Shown here: piece by piece, positions 24,701-31,722 of the stretch | Layout: every line of letters starts with the position of its first letter | Numbering within the stretch: the first letter of the stretch is position 1 | NCBI GenBank assembly: GCA_029260755.1 | Contig: JAJDCQ010000143.1 | Coordinates: 1 to 41,917 of the forward strand | DNA: 41,917 nucleotides | Source of the DNA: Planctomycetota bacterium | GTDB taxonomy: Bacteria > Planctomycetota > J058 > JAJDCQ01 | Reading direction: 5' to 3' | Position numbers and translations under genes: made by a program | Notes under the pieces: generated by a model | Seen by the model: the letters and a program-made list of their open reading frames with translations, nothing else | Told to the model about the DNA's origin: nothing | Database searches by the model: none

Positions 24701-26729
24701 CGGGGGGAACGATTCCGAGGTGAACCGTCCCCTCGAAGAAGCCGCCCGCGCCGAGGTGCGCCCGAACGTCGGGCCCGATCGCCCGGACCCGGAGCCGGGC
24801 GGGTCGCCCCGGCACGAGCGGCGTCGACGGGGGATCGATCGCGAACGCGACGCCGTCGAGATCGGCGACCTGCTCGTGGCTCCAGACGAGCCACGTCGAC
24901 GGCCAGCCGGTCCACTCGAGCGGCTGGAGATCGTCGTCGTCGTCGGGGAAGTCGATCTCATCGTCGTCGCCGAGGGCGATCCCGACCGCGAGCTGACCGC
25001 CGCATCCCTCGATCGGCGCGACGAGGTCGGCCGCGAAGACGCCGTCGGCGTCCGTGTCGGCCGCGACCTCGAACTCGCTGCACTGATCGCCGTCGTAGGC
25101 GCGCACGATGATCCGCCGCGCGCGGAGCGGAACCGTCTTGCCGTCGCGCCGATCGAGGATGCGGACCGAACCGGTGATGCGAAGGCGCTCGCCGGGATGG
25201 ACCGCGACGCGATCGAGCGCGACGTCCGCCTCGAGCAGGCGCGGCTCGTCCTCGGGGTCCCCGAGCTCCTCGTCCTCGCCGAAGTAGAGCCCCGAACCCG
25301 GCGCCTCGGTCGCGTGGAGGCTCGGCTCCCCGTCGCCCGCGGGGGTCACCCGGAGCAAGACGGGCAGCAGGTCGAGCGGCGCCTCGAGCGCCTCGGCCTC
25401 GAGGATCTCGGCGAGCTCGACGCGAGCTCGCCCGGTCGGCCCGACCACGGCGCGGGCGACGATCGCGTCCTCGCCGGCGTCCGCGTGGACCTCGACGACG
25501 GCGCCAGCGAGCGACGCCCCCTGGCCCACGAGGATGAGCTCGAGGGCGCTCCCATCGAGGAGGGCCACCGCCGTCGGGCCGCCGACCCGGATGATCCGCT
25601 CGATCAACCGTCCCCCGGTCGCGGCCCGCCCCAGGAAGTGGCGCGGTCGCCCGTCCTTCGCCAGGGCCGCAAGCGCCGCGAGGGCGCGCGCGGGGTGATC
25701 CTCGTCGCCGGGGGACGCCGATCGGTCCAGCCGGATCGAGTCGCCCGACGTCGCGATGCGACGCCCGTCGCCGAGCGTGTCGGTGTCGTCGAAGATCGTG
25801 CCGGTGAGGCGGGAGACGAGCGCAGGCGCGAGCGCGTCGCCGTCGACCGCGATCGGCGCGAGCTCGACCGTTCCGACGCCCCACTCCTCGGCGTAGGGGA
25901 ACGACGCGGCGACGAACGAGGCCCAGGCCTCCTCCGCGCCGCGGGGAGCGGCGAGGAGCTCCTCGGGCCGGAGGACGGCGATCCCCGACGGTGTGATCGT
26001 CCGGAGGAGCCGGACGCGCTCGTCGAGATCGGCGCCCGCGCCGACGCGGGCCTCCGGGGGAGCGCCCGCGGCGCGCGCCGCGATCCGGGGCTGGAGGCTG
26101 GTCGCGGTGTCGAGCCCGGGAACCCGCTCCTCGAGCTCGAGGAGGAGATCCGAGAGCTCGCGAGCCGCCGCGGCCTGGACCGGGCTCGGCGAAGGCGACG
26201 TGGTCGCGCTCACCATCCCGGCGAGCGAGGCGAGTCGGCGGATGGCGTCGCGGCGACGCCCGGTCCGCCGCTCGACGATCGCGAGGCGGAGCGCGGCGCG
26301 GTCGCGGTCGAGCCTGGGGGCGTCCGCGTCGCGGAGAATCGCCATGAGCTGGGCGCGGGCGAGCTCGGCGGCCTCCTCGACGTCCTCGAGCATCGCCGCG
26401 GCGGTGAGCGCCGCCTCGAACCGGATGCTCCGGGCGCCGACCTCGTCGTCGGCCGCGGCGATCGCCCGCTCGTACCGCCGCTCGAGGATCGCGAGCGCGG
26501 CGCGGAGCCCATCACGCTCGGCGGCCTCGGCGACCGCGGCGCGGACGGCGCCGAGCGAGCCGTCCGGGTCCCCGCCGTCGTCGTCGGGAGCGGCGCTCGC
26601 CAGAGACGTCAGGGCGAGCGCGATGACGGTCGCGGCGATCGGGGCGATCGTCGCGCGGGGGCCCGCCGGGGGGGGCTGGACGGGGTCGCGACCGCGCGGC
26701 GGCCGGGTCGGCTTCGGAGCTTCAGTCAC
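18750..26729 (-). CDS. Giant exported alpha-2-macroglobulin-like / HEAT-repeat protein
   Basis: This 2659-residue product starts at a GTG with a weak ribosome binding site. It has a signal peptide (about 27-46, IAATVIALALTSLASA). Residues 60-200 are helical, TPR-like. From about 300 to 1300 come beta-sandwich segments like macroglobulin domains, including GRTDAAGRAHLSLPTP and SRGALIDFPGVVGPGDEIVG, the form seen before the thioester domain of bacterial alpha-2-macroglobulins. The helical region follows, but where a CxEQ thioester is expected the chain reads GQGGVRELV. An Asp/Glu run lies at about 1520-1548. A later domain (about 1722-1790: RKYERTVRRG...LRPGDAVRRGE...DPWPAGARV) resembles the macroglobulin receptor-binding end. 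Residues 1880-2659 are HEAT-like helical repeats. Family placement is by eye; a protease-trap role is unlikely without thioester. Confidence 0.8.
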   Translation of the reverse strand: MTEAPKPTRPPRGRDPVQPPPAGPRATIAPIAATVIALALTSLASAAPDDDGGDPDGSLGAVRAAVAEAAERDGLRAALAILERRYERAIAAADDEVGARSIRFEAALTAAAMLEDVEEAAELARAQLMAILRDADAPRLDRDRAALRLAIVERRTGRRRDAIRRLASLAGMVSATTSPSPSPVQAAAARELSDLLLELEERVPGLDTATSLQPRIAARAAGAPPEARVGAGADLDERVRLLRTITPSGIAVLRPEELLAAPRGAEEAWASFVAASFPYAEEWGVGTVELAPIAVDGDALAPALVSRLTGTIFDDTDTLGDGRRIATSGDSIRLDRSASPGDEDHPARALAALAALAKDGRPRHFLGRAATGGRLIERIIRVGGPTAVALLDGSALELILVGQGASLAGAVVEVHADAGEDAIVARAVVGPTGRARVELAEILEAEALEAPLDLLPVLLRVTPAGDGEPSLHATEAPGSGLYFGEDEELGDPEDEPRLLEADVALDRVAVHPGERLRITGSVRILDRRDGKTVPLRARRIIVRAYDGDQCSEFEVAADTDADGVFAADLVAPIEGCGGQLAVGIALGDDDEIDFPDDDDDLQPLEWTGWPSTWLVWSHEQVADLDGVAFAIDPPSTPLVPGRPARLRVRAIGPDVRAHLGAGGFFEGTVHLGIVPPGVSAGVGSVDDGGSWHWPDWIPATLVAQAPVRMNRAAEVEVVLPVPALVERFPLPALGFVRVTFDDEGYSVNALVQIVHRAGAVRLDPDPVVVRGGSVPVRVTAGGSGAAETPQLRVGLVPVGAPATAEALRDAVLVSPRAGVESRIELPSPATAGVYRVVARPVSPAASPPGSGEAGGGGGGGDALVGSPVVVLPGVGEASGALETLAFATPRLVVADRIDPGSGRVRAAVLDADGGRVAFVLVDGGHAPIDVAVAPIQGGAASVELDATRARVGSRLGVCAYLVEGGRTSELRAPVSRRRELPPYGGAAPPAELLEALGPVHRDSADVVPIEREQAPPLRLEVAGLDDAVAPGAPIELDVSVAGPDGRPARALVTATAFPADQAGVAAALIATLRASSPAPVRVVVDDDDPPSWSEAAAFEFAGTDFDEDEPAAPLMPALRNVLRGAMARASTPVGMRSGRTDAAGRAHLSLPTPAAPGRLVVIVRAIPLGPALAPRNADGSRAVEASAVRSTSAAARVATVELTRSRGALIDFPGVVGPGDEIVGRIRIGAEASAPRIEVAGATLLGPAGEDVVIAPGVSTPAVVTIPGDGADAPRILVRSGETILASWEPTLRSRRPANSRSLPELVLVPAGESRPLPAGGAARGQGGVRELVEALLARAYLIAEPITARGRADRLIAGETLLRLGRRLPADGERMPRGFDDLLDVDGILTWAVDSSQGDAEMAAYVLHRIADHPDEMISSSAEDFTIDLISEAIANETLSPRGIARTVAAVRSSADLGHVVEDYPEPTAFDGLVERALRALGAIAELRYTIEEAALYDEDDDFGFGFGGDGGWEPPGAEGEGEDDEEGDDEDDEDGDDEDEDEDEVDPALVELVETVTAIARDALAADPGIVGPDAISLALRALGELRGLRVDPDPALIARLTDRVLALAGQARSSSVLVELALGLVSGLGLADGPRTDGAPAVAPVATIERDGDGRTARVVSVAPPEDPIARRLAGVVVRIDPADGDPASDDEEDGDGAPAPGASGLDDPEAIIEVDRKYERTVRRGLTERTEALRPGDAVRRGETISVILTLRARSPLRHILIRDPWPAGARVAAVPRQIGRGARADEASGATVFALERLGAVTMIRYDLVMERLGRFEAPPPELRGETSLGAPLGSPFVFRVVEPEPGEEDGGPPLSKVIAVLDNPLLGYLKIRALRLLAERGDPRAAAYARAIIDEGREESGRALYRAAWDVLLPAEGTSVETAPLLSSGDVDESTAWLLRRLPSLVEDEGGHQVPPELRARLRTILAATAARRLDVLIEMVEGATDEAVRETTSSFLVTAFDPDDGDLRLVQRITGRSLALAFAAVRTSEGAAIARDLIMMLLDVLTETAGSEGTPLDGGGGPLLSDVGRPPFDHVTFEEVRARRASRRAAALLVEMLETMAGASFATDHGRRAARRPIVLLASLVGDADLAATVERVAALTAVGDREALGLARASLGDARVRSVLEPELERAHARGDAMTVSVIASALSRCTPPEETVELYERLSPAIQAELVAGGGAAVAPREVRLRMALRAIENDEHVEVAAIALAQVRPRDAKLLERLARSEAAIVRRVVAELLPPEPRFLETLALLARDDSDSVAHVALRALVRAGDLRAARRLLAETGSGSSDVPMIASDPLLASLAAPELIAAAKAMGERNRGYLVGFSGVLAATASESDAALLSGSLEVEYNVYTLAALLRHAGTGRLGREAFSAAIGSVREGSPSDLAVVQAAARGRAPDPALLGDATTSVRLAAALRHPEAGLVEIEAAANDLEYALEVGVAELAAEALVRMGTPEALAALVERPGVEDPTGDLSPGTAGGRALLRPASPEAERARVDAVAASVAPILEENTDAPRAAEAIRILFGFARRGGEPGDAAKATLERLAGLEDGWNDIRGLAERALARLDDELEPTEAAHWTDRLVRGRAAEVVAAAEGGNAVAARVLARWTGERP

Positions 26730-26872
26730 GGTCGTCGATCATCCCCCGGGCGGCCCGACATCATCAAGAGCAAGCAAGGAAACGTAGGAGCGTCATCGAT
26801 CTGACGCCATAGCTCGCGTGCTGACAACCGGCTACGGCGCCCCGGGCCGGCCCACCCCGCCCCCGGGACGTC

Positions 26873-26901
26873 TTGATTCGCGCCTGGGCCCGAACTATCA
26901 T
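26873..26901 (+). promoter_or_regulatory. Promoter of the 26.9-31.6 kb operon
   Basis: TTGATT (26873-26878) and TATCAT (26896-26901) are separated by 17 bases, about 67 bp upstream of the first ATG. This is a strong sigma70-like match in very GC-rich DNA. It lies in the 238-bp gap divergent from the giant gene. Confidence 0.65.
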
Positions 26902-26967
26902 GCGGGGACTCGGGGAGCAGCCCGCCCGCCAGGGCACGCGAACGGCCGCCCCGGAGGAGGTAAGCCC

Positions 26968-29088
26968 ATGTCCACCGGTCGGCTTCGTCTTCACCGCAGC
27001 GCCCTCCTCGTCGCGCTCGTGCTCGTCTCGGTCGCCTTCGCCTGGCTCACCCCCAGCGCGTCCGCCGAGTTCCGCAAGGGCCGCATCATCATGAACGACG
27101 GGCGGGTCATCGAGGGCGACATCGAGGAGCGCGGACGGACCGTCGTGGTCCGGCTCGCCTTCGGTGAGGTGCCCTACACGCGCGATCGCATCAAGGCGAT
27201 CGAGTACGAGGACGCCGGGGGCGAGGGCGGCGGCGCCGACGGGGTCCACTGGATCATCCGGCTCAAGGACGGGAGCGTCCTCACCGCCGAGTCGTTCGAG
27301 GACCGCGGCCAGAACATCGTGGCGCGCGTCGGCGGCGCCGAGGTCATCATCCCCAAGAGCGATCTCCTGCAGCCGGGAGCCATCGAGAAGCGGACCAGCC
27401 CGGCCGGCGGTGGCGGCGCGGCTGGCCCCGGACCGACGGACCCCGATGATCCCCAGGAGATCGAGTTCACCGGCGCGGTCTTCCGCGACTTCGAGGCCGG
27501 GTTCGCGGTCCGCCGCCCCGACGACGAGTGGGTGATCGTCGGGCGCTCGCCCGAGCCGATGATCCGGGCCAGCCTCTCACGCGAGGTGGACGGAGTCGGC
27601 GCCGAGATCGAGGTCCAGGTCATCGACGAGGAGCTCGATCCGTTCCGGGAGGTCGACGCCAAGAAGTCGAAGCAGCTCGCCGGCGTTCTCAACGACCAGA
27701 TGAAGAAGCGCTACGCGAAGTCGGGGACGCCGAAGGTCACGGTCAAGGTCTGGAACGGCCTCGCCGTCTACGAGTCGACGTTCTCGGCGCAGCCCGCCGG
27801 CCGCGACAAGCAGTTCGACTACGTCGAGACGCGGATCTTCGCCGCGGGTCAGCTCTACGTCATCCGCGGCTGGGCTCCCAAGCTCGACGGCTCGACGCTG
27901 CCCAAGGTCCAGTCCGTCCTCGACGGCTTCTCGCTCCTCGGAGCGCTCGTGTTCACGCCCGACGCCTACGTCGACCTCGAGAGCGGCTTCGCCGTCTACT
28001 CGCCGAACGACGACTGGCGCCTCGACATCGACCTCTTCGACCGGGCCCACCCGGTGCGTTTCCTCCTTCCCGCCTCGGACCAGGCGTACGCGAACCTCGA
28101 GGTCGAGATCGAGACGGCCGAGGAGGACGCCCTCGCGAAGACCCGGATGAACACGTTCATCGCTCAGCGGAAGGAGAAGTCCCGCTACTTCGAGCTCCAG
28201 GGCAGCCCGGTCGACCGGAGCGACGACGGGGTCGAGATCATCGAGATCGCCTACCTCGACTTCCCGCCGGGCGGCGACAAGCTCGAGAACTTCCGCCACA
28301 CGATCGCCCGGGTCGACAGCGGCTTCGTCCACGTTCGAACCCGCGCCTCTCGCGACCCCGAGGCGGAGAGGGCGCGCGACGACACCGCGGCGGTCCACCG
28401 GCGCTTCCACCCCGTCTCCGAGTCGCGGCTCCACGCTCAGATCGAGAATCAGTCGGCGGCCCTCGACGACTTCCACGAGGGCTGGCTCGCCTTCAGCAAG
28501 GGGAATCACGAGAACGCGCTCGCCTCGTTCGAGCGGGCCGCGGGACGGTTCGACCGGTTCGCGAGGGCCTGGTTCCTCGCGAGCCGCTCGGCCGAGAAGC
28601 TCAAGCGCTTCGAGGACGCGCAGCGGTTCCGCGAGGAGGCTCAGACGCGCGACCCGACCGGCGACTGGGGCGGCGACTCCAGCGAGATCATGCTCTCCGC
28701 CGCCCGCTCGGCCTTCAAGTCGAAGAGATTCGAGGAGGCCGTCCGCTACTTCAAGGCGGCCGGAGGGATGAGCCTGGACGAGAAGGATCGAGGCGATTAC
28801 GTCAAGGCGTATCTCGCCTGGGCGAAGGCGAAGAAGGGCTTCGAGGACCGAGAAGACGTCTACAAGAAGGCGATGAAGGACTCGCGCGACAACCCAGCAG
28901 TCGAGAACGCCTACTACGGGATGCTGATGTCCTGGGCGTCCGCCCTCCAGAAGAAGAAGGACTTCCGCGGCGCGAAGCGACAGGCGAAGGAGGCGAAGAA
29001 GGTCACCAGCAACCCGAAGAACCGCAACAAGGCCGAGGCCTTCCTCAACAAGCTCGCCGAGGCCGAGGCGAAGGAGCGCGGGCGCTGA
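26968..29088 (+). CDS. Exported protein with two SH3-like strands sets, duplicated beta module and TPRs
   Basis: The 706-residue start at ATG 26968 is fixed by GGAGGAGGT upstream and a signal peptide (LLVALVLVSVAFAWLTPSASA). Residues 35-120 contain two related ~40-residue units, KGRIIMNDGRVIEGDIEE and IIRLKDGSVLTAESFEDR, like the small beta-barrel units found in many planctomycete exported proteins. Two copies of a ~150-residue module follow, each opening with an ESGFAVYSPNDDW-type strand (EAGFAVRRPDDEW at about 173, ESGFAVYSPNDDW at about 337), perhaps PsbP/DUF1795-like. Residues 500-700 are tetratricopeptide-like helices (AFSKGNHENALASFERAAG). It opens the four-gene operon and is followed by 45 bp. 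Role: likely periplasmic scaffold, inferred. Confidence 0.85.
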   Translation: MSTGRLRLHRSALLVALVLVSVAFAWLTPSASAEFRKGRIIMNDGRVIEGDIEERGRTVVVRLAFGEVPYTRDRIKAIEYEDAGGEGGGADGVHWIIRLKDGSVLTAESFEDRGQNIVARVGGAEVIIPKSDLLQPGAIEKRTSPAGGGGAAGPGPTDPDDPQEIEFTGAVFRDFEAGFAVRRPDDEWVIVGRSPEPMIRASLSREVDGVGAEIEVQVIDEELDPFREVDAKKSKQLAGVLNDQMKKRYAKSGTPKVTVKVWNGLAVYESTFSAQPAGRDKQFDYVETRIFAAGQLYVIRGWAPKLDGSTLPKVQSVLDGFSLLGALVFTPDAYVDLESGFAVYSPNDDWRLDIDLFDRAHPVRFLLPASDQAYANLEVEIETAEEDALAKTRMNTFIAQRKEKSRYFELQGSPVDRSDDGVEIIEIAYLDFPPGGDKLENFRHTIARVDSGFVHVRTRASRDPEAERARDDTAAVHRRFHPVSESRLHAQIENQSAALDDFHEGWLAFSKGNHENALASFERAAGRFDRFARAWFLASRSAEKLKRFEDAQRFREEAQTRDPTGDWGGDSSEIMLSAARSAFKSKRFEEAVRYFKAAGGMSLDEKDRGDYVKAYLAWAKAKKGFEDREDVYKKAMKDSRDNPAVENAYYGMLMSWASALQKKKDFRGAKRQAKEAKKVTSNPKNRNKAEAFLNKLAEAEAKERGR

Positions 29089-29133
29089 TCGCGAGGGTCA
29101 CCGCCCGCCTCCTCCCGAGACGACCGGAACGAC

Positions 29134-29604
29134 ATGAAAGAACCCAGTGACTGGATCTTCCCCGGCCTGCTCGTGCTCGTCCTCGTCCTCGTCACCTGGT
29201 TCATCCGGAACCGAGAGGCGATCGAGGTCCCGGAGGCGTGCAAGGAGATGGGCCCGAAGATCCGCTTCGGGAAGATGAAGCTCGCGAACCAGACCGCGAC
29301 GCCGAACCGGAACGACGTCGTCATCTACCGCGATCGCGCGAACGCCGGCAGGCTCGAGGTCGGGCGGATCATCGCCGTGGCTGGCCAGTCGGTGCAGGTC
29401 GCCGATGACGTCCTCTACATCAACGACGAGGCGGCCGGCGACGGAAAGCACGGCCCGAACCTCCTCCGCTACCACATCCCCCGAGATTGCTTCTTCATTC
29501 TCTACGATCAACGCGCGGCGCGCGGCGCCTCCCTGGCGGACAGCCGAGCCCTGGGACCGATCCACCGCTCGCAGATCATCGGCGTCCTCTCGCCCGACGC
29601 CTGA
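29134..29604 (+). CDS. Signal peptidase I-fold protein lacking the catalytic Ser/Lys
   Basis: The 156-residue product has one N-terminal membrane helix (about 9-24) and a periplasmic domain that follows the S26 signal peptidase pattern: NDVVIYRD (60-67, like GDIVVF), LEVGRIIAVAGQSV (74-87, like YVKRVVGLPGDSV), LYIND (94-98, like LYING), FFILYDQR and LADSRALGPI (134-143, like SxDSRxWGxV), then IIGV. The catalytic lysine position in VKR is glycine (G77), and no SMxPT serine box is present in the 30 residues between helix and domain. It is therefore probably not a protease. Membership of the fold is inferred from four collinear boxes. It sits 45 bp after the TPR gene; GGAACGAC precedes its ATG. 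Confidence 0.8.
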   Translation: MKEPSDWIFPGLLVLVLVLVTWFIRNREAIEVPEACKEMGPKIRFGKMKLANQTATPNRNDVVIYRDRANAGRLEVGRIIAVAGQSVQVADDVLYINDEAAGDGKHGPNLLRYHIPRDCFFILYDQRAARGASLADSRALGPIHRSQIIGVLSPDA

Positions 29605-29677
29605 CCGAACGCCGTCGGCGGCCGACGGCCGCCGGTCGTCCACCCGCTCCCTCAGCCCGAGACGAACGAACGAGGCC

Positions 29678-31153
29678 ATGTCCGAGAACGAGGCCAAGAA
29701 GAAGACGCGCATCTCGCCCCTGGCGTTGCTGGAGGCAGGCGGCGCCGCCGTGTGCTTCCTGATCGCGGCGTCGATGGGTTGGACCACCTACCAGCAGTTC
29801 ACCTACCACGAGGCGATGGCCCAGGCCGACTCGCTCCGCATGCGGATGGGCAAGGGCTACGCCCCGGCCCGGGCACGGATCACGAGCGTCCGTGACATCG
29901 GCGCCGACGAGGTCGACTACCACCTCCTCCACGGCGCGATCAACCTGCTGGACTTCAAGACCCACAAGGCCGCCAAGGCGGCGTTCGCCGAGGCGCTGAA
30001 GGTCGACCCGAGGAGCGGGCCCGCCAGCCTCGGGGTGGGCGTGGCGACCCTCTACGAGGCGGCCGCGCCGGAGCTGCCCGACGCCGACCGCCAGGCGCTC
30101 GTCGAGACGGCCATCTCGGCGATCGAGGACGGCGGCAGCACCGTCGCCGCGACCGTGAACGCGGCCTGCGCCGAGGTGCTCCGCGACCCGAAGGACGACA
30201 AGGGAGCGAAGCGGGCCCTGGCCCTCTTCGACGAGGCTCAGGCCGCCCTCGATGGCGGCGAGGCGGTCCCGCTCCAGGTCGCGATCGCGTTTCACTACAA
30301 CCGCGCCGTCGTCGCGCTCCGGGTCGGCGACTACGCCCTCGCGTTCCGGTCGCTCACGACGGTGGTCCAGCTCAACCCGGGGACGTTCGCGCCCTATCCA
30401 TACGAGCGGTTCTGGAAGTTCTACCTCGACACCACCCGTCGGATGCTGACCGACCGCGACGCGGACAAGAAGGACCAGCGCGACGGCGCCTTCATGGTCG
30501 AGAGCATGCTCAAGGCGAACCTCGTCAACCGGCTCAACCGGACCCAGAACAAGTGGGGACTGGGCGACCAGACGCTCCGGCGCGACCTCTGGAACGCGAC
30601 GGGGATCGGGATGTACCACGCCGGGGAGTACAAGAACTCGACCCACGCGTTCGGGATGGCCGTCACGGCGGCGAAGGGTCGCGGCGCGAGCAAGAAGAAC
30701 CTCCGCGACTACCAGCTCAACCGCGGGATGGCCTGGCTCCAGCGTGGCCGCAGCCTCATCGCCGACGACGAGAAGGCGGCCGAGTCGGCCTACCGGAAGT
30801 CGCTGGCGGCCTTCCGCGACGCGGTCATCGCGCACGAGGAGGACGAGACGATCAGCTACGTCGCGCTGACCAACTCGGCCTCGCTCGCCGCCCTCCCGCC
30901 GACGACCGATCTCAACCACTCGACGAAGTGGTTCGACTACCTCCTCAAGAAGAGCGAGGGCGTCAAGGGAACCGAGCGGGAGGCCGAGGTTCATCGGCGC
31001 CTCGGCGTCACCTGGGAGTGGGGCAAGGCGTGGGCGCGGGCGATCAAGGAGTACCGGATCGCGATCGACCTCCAGCACAAGGACGCGTTCGAGCTCGAGG
31101 TGCGCATCGATCGGCTCCAGCAGAGGCTGGCGAACCGAGTCGGCGGATCCTGA
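29678..31153 (+). CDS. Membrane-anchored TPR protein
   Basis: Starting at ATG 29678 the protein is 491 residues. A charged 12-residue tail precedes one hydrophobic helix (about 15-35, LALLEAGGAAVCFLIAASMGW), and the rest is helical and should lie on the periplasmic side. Tetratricopeptide-like pairs are seen at about 85-120 (AKAAFAEALKVDPRSGPASL), 195-250 (FHYNRAVVALRVGDYALAFRSL), 300-345 and 395-480 (AIKEYRIAIDLQHKDAF). No enzyme motif is present. It comes 73 bp after the inactive signal-peptidase-fold gene in the same operon, and by analogy with other TPR proteins it would hold the complex together. An ATG-proximal GAACGAACGAGG stretch serves as a weak ribosome site. Confidence 0.85.
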   Translation: MSENEAKKKTRISPLALLEAGGAAVCFLIAASMGWTTYQQFTYHEAMAQADSLRMRMGKGYAPARARITSVRDIGADEVDYHLLHGAINLLDFKTHKAAKAAFAEALKVDPRSGPASLGVGVATLYEAAAPELPDADRQALVETAISAIEDGGSTVAATVNAACAEVLRDPKDDKGAKRALALFDEAQAALDGGEAVPLQVAIAFHYNRAVVALRVGDYALAFRSLTTVVQLNPGTFAPYPYERFWKFYLDTTRRMLTDRDADKKDQRDGAFMVESMLKANLVNRLNRTQNKWGLGDQTLRRDLWNATGIGMYHAGEYKNSTHAFGMAVTAAKGRGASKKNLRDYQLNRGMAWLQRGRSLIADDEKAAESAYRKSLAAFRDAVIAHEEDETISYVALTNSASLAALPPTTDLNHSTKWFDYLLKKSEGVKGTEREAEVHRRLGVTWEWGKAWARAIKEYRIAIDLQHKDAFELEVRIDRLQQRLANRVGGS

Positions 31154-31202
31154 ACCGAGTCACGGGCCGCGACGGCGCCAGCCCGAGGGCGGAGAAGCAG
31201 AC

Positions 31203-31553
31203 GTGGAATGCGGAAACTGCGGTAACGAGACCAACGACGAGCTGAAGTACTGCGAGTACTGCGGCGCGGACATGGTCTTCGACGAGATGGAGTACGCCGG
31301 CACCGTCTCGGCCAAGGCCGGCGCGCGGGCGAAGCTCTCGAGCGAGGAGCAGATCCGCGTCGCCCTCCTCGGAAGCGTCTTCCTCCTCCTGTCGGTCTTC
31401 CTCATCCGGTTCGTCCTGATCCAGCGAACGAACGTCGAGGTGCACCCGGTCTACTTCCTCCCGATGTCGGTCGCGGAGGAGGGTCTCGACGAGAACATCG
31501 ACACGCACGTCGACCTCGAGCTGGTGCCGATCCCGTATCCGCCGGACGAGTAG
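31203..31553 (+). CDS. Small zinc-ribbon membrane protein
   Basis: This 116-residue protein starts at a GTG eight bases after GGAG. C3 and C6 (ECGNCG) and C17 and C20 (YCEYCG) form a compact CxxC-x10-CxxC zinc ribbon at the very N-terminus, as in many zinc-ribbon (zinc_ribbon_2 / DUF-type) membrane proteins. A single helix follows (about 52-72, VALLGSVFLLLSVFLIRFVLI), so the ribbon is cytoplasmic and the acidic C-terminus periplasmic. It is the last gene of the four-gene operon, with a strong terminator 25 bp downstream. It could link the periplasmic TPR proteins to something in the cytoplasm; that is inference. Confidence 0.85.
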   Translation: MECGNCGNETNDELKYCEYCGADMVFDEMEYAGTVSAKAGARAKLSSEEQIRVALLGSVFLLLSVFLIRFVLIQRTNVEVHPVYFLPMSVAEEGLDENIDTHVDLELVPIPYPPDE

Positions 31554-31577
31554 GACGACGGGGACGCTCGACACGCC

Positions 31578-31607
31578 ACGGGCCCGGGTCACCCCGGGCC
31601 CGTTTTC
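31578..31607 (+). terminator. Intrinsic terminator of the 26.9-31.6 kb operon
   Basis: A perfect 11-bp stem (ACGGGCCCGGG / CCCGGGCCCGT) with a TCAC loop is followed by TTTTC. It lies 25 bp after the last stop codon. The best terminator in the window. Confidence 0.85.
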
Positions 31608-31617
31608 GTGTACGAAC

Positions 31618-31660
31618 GACGAAACAAATCTCGCGCAGACGCAGAGACGCGGAGCACCCC
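31618..31660. repeat. Fragment of a cgcagagacgcggag-type extragenic repeat
   Basis: The words cgcagacgcagagacgcgg and, after it, acccctgctcgag resemble the accacggagacacggagg element at 9886-9925, which is followed by atcccctgctcag. One arm only is seen here. Confidence 0.4.
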
Positions 31661-31722
31661 TGCTCGAGGGCGGTGGGCCCCTCCTCGATCGGGTTCCAGG
31701 TGGAGATGGACCGGGACGTCGG

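Noticed and set aside
23289..26804. 1171-codon plus-strand ORF
   Set aside because: Lies opposite the giant macroglobulin-like gene. No start signal, signal peptide or motif; Arg/Asp-rich composition is a mirror of the real frame.
26730..26830. TTGTCA-17-TCAGAT as promoter of the giant minus-strand gene
   Set aside because: The -10 matches at only three positions; too weak to list as a feature.
29134..29604. Annotation as an active signal peptidase I
   Set aside because: The lysine of the VKR motif is glycine and no catalytic serine box exists, so the active label is not supported.
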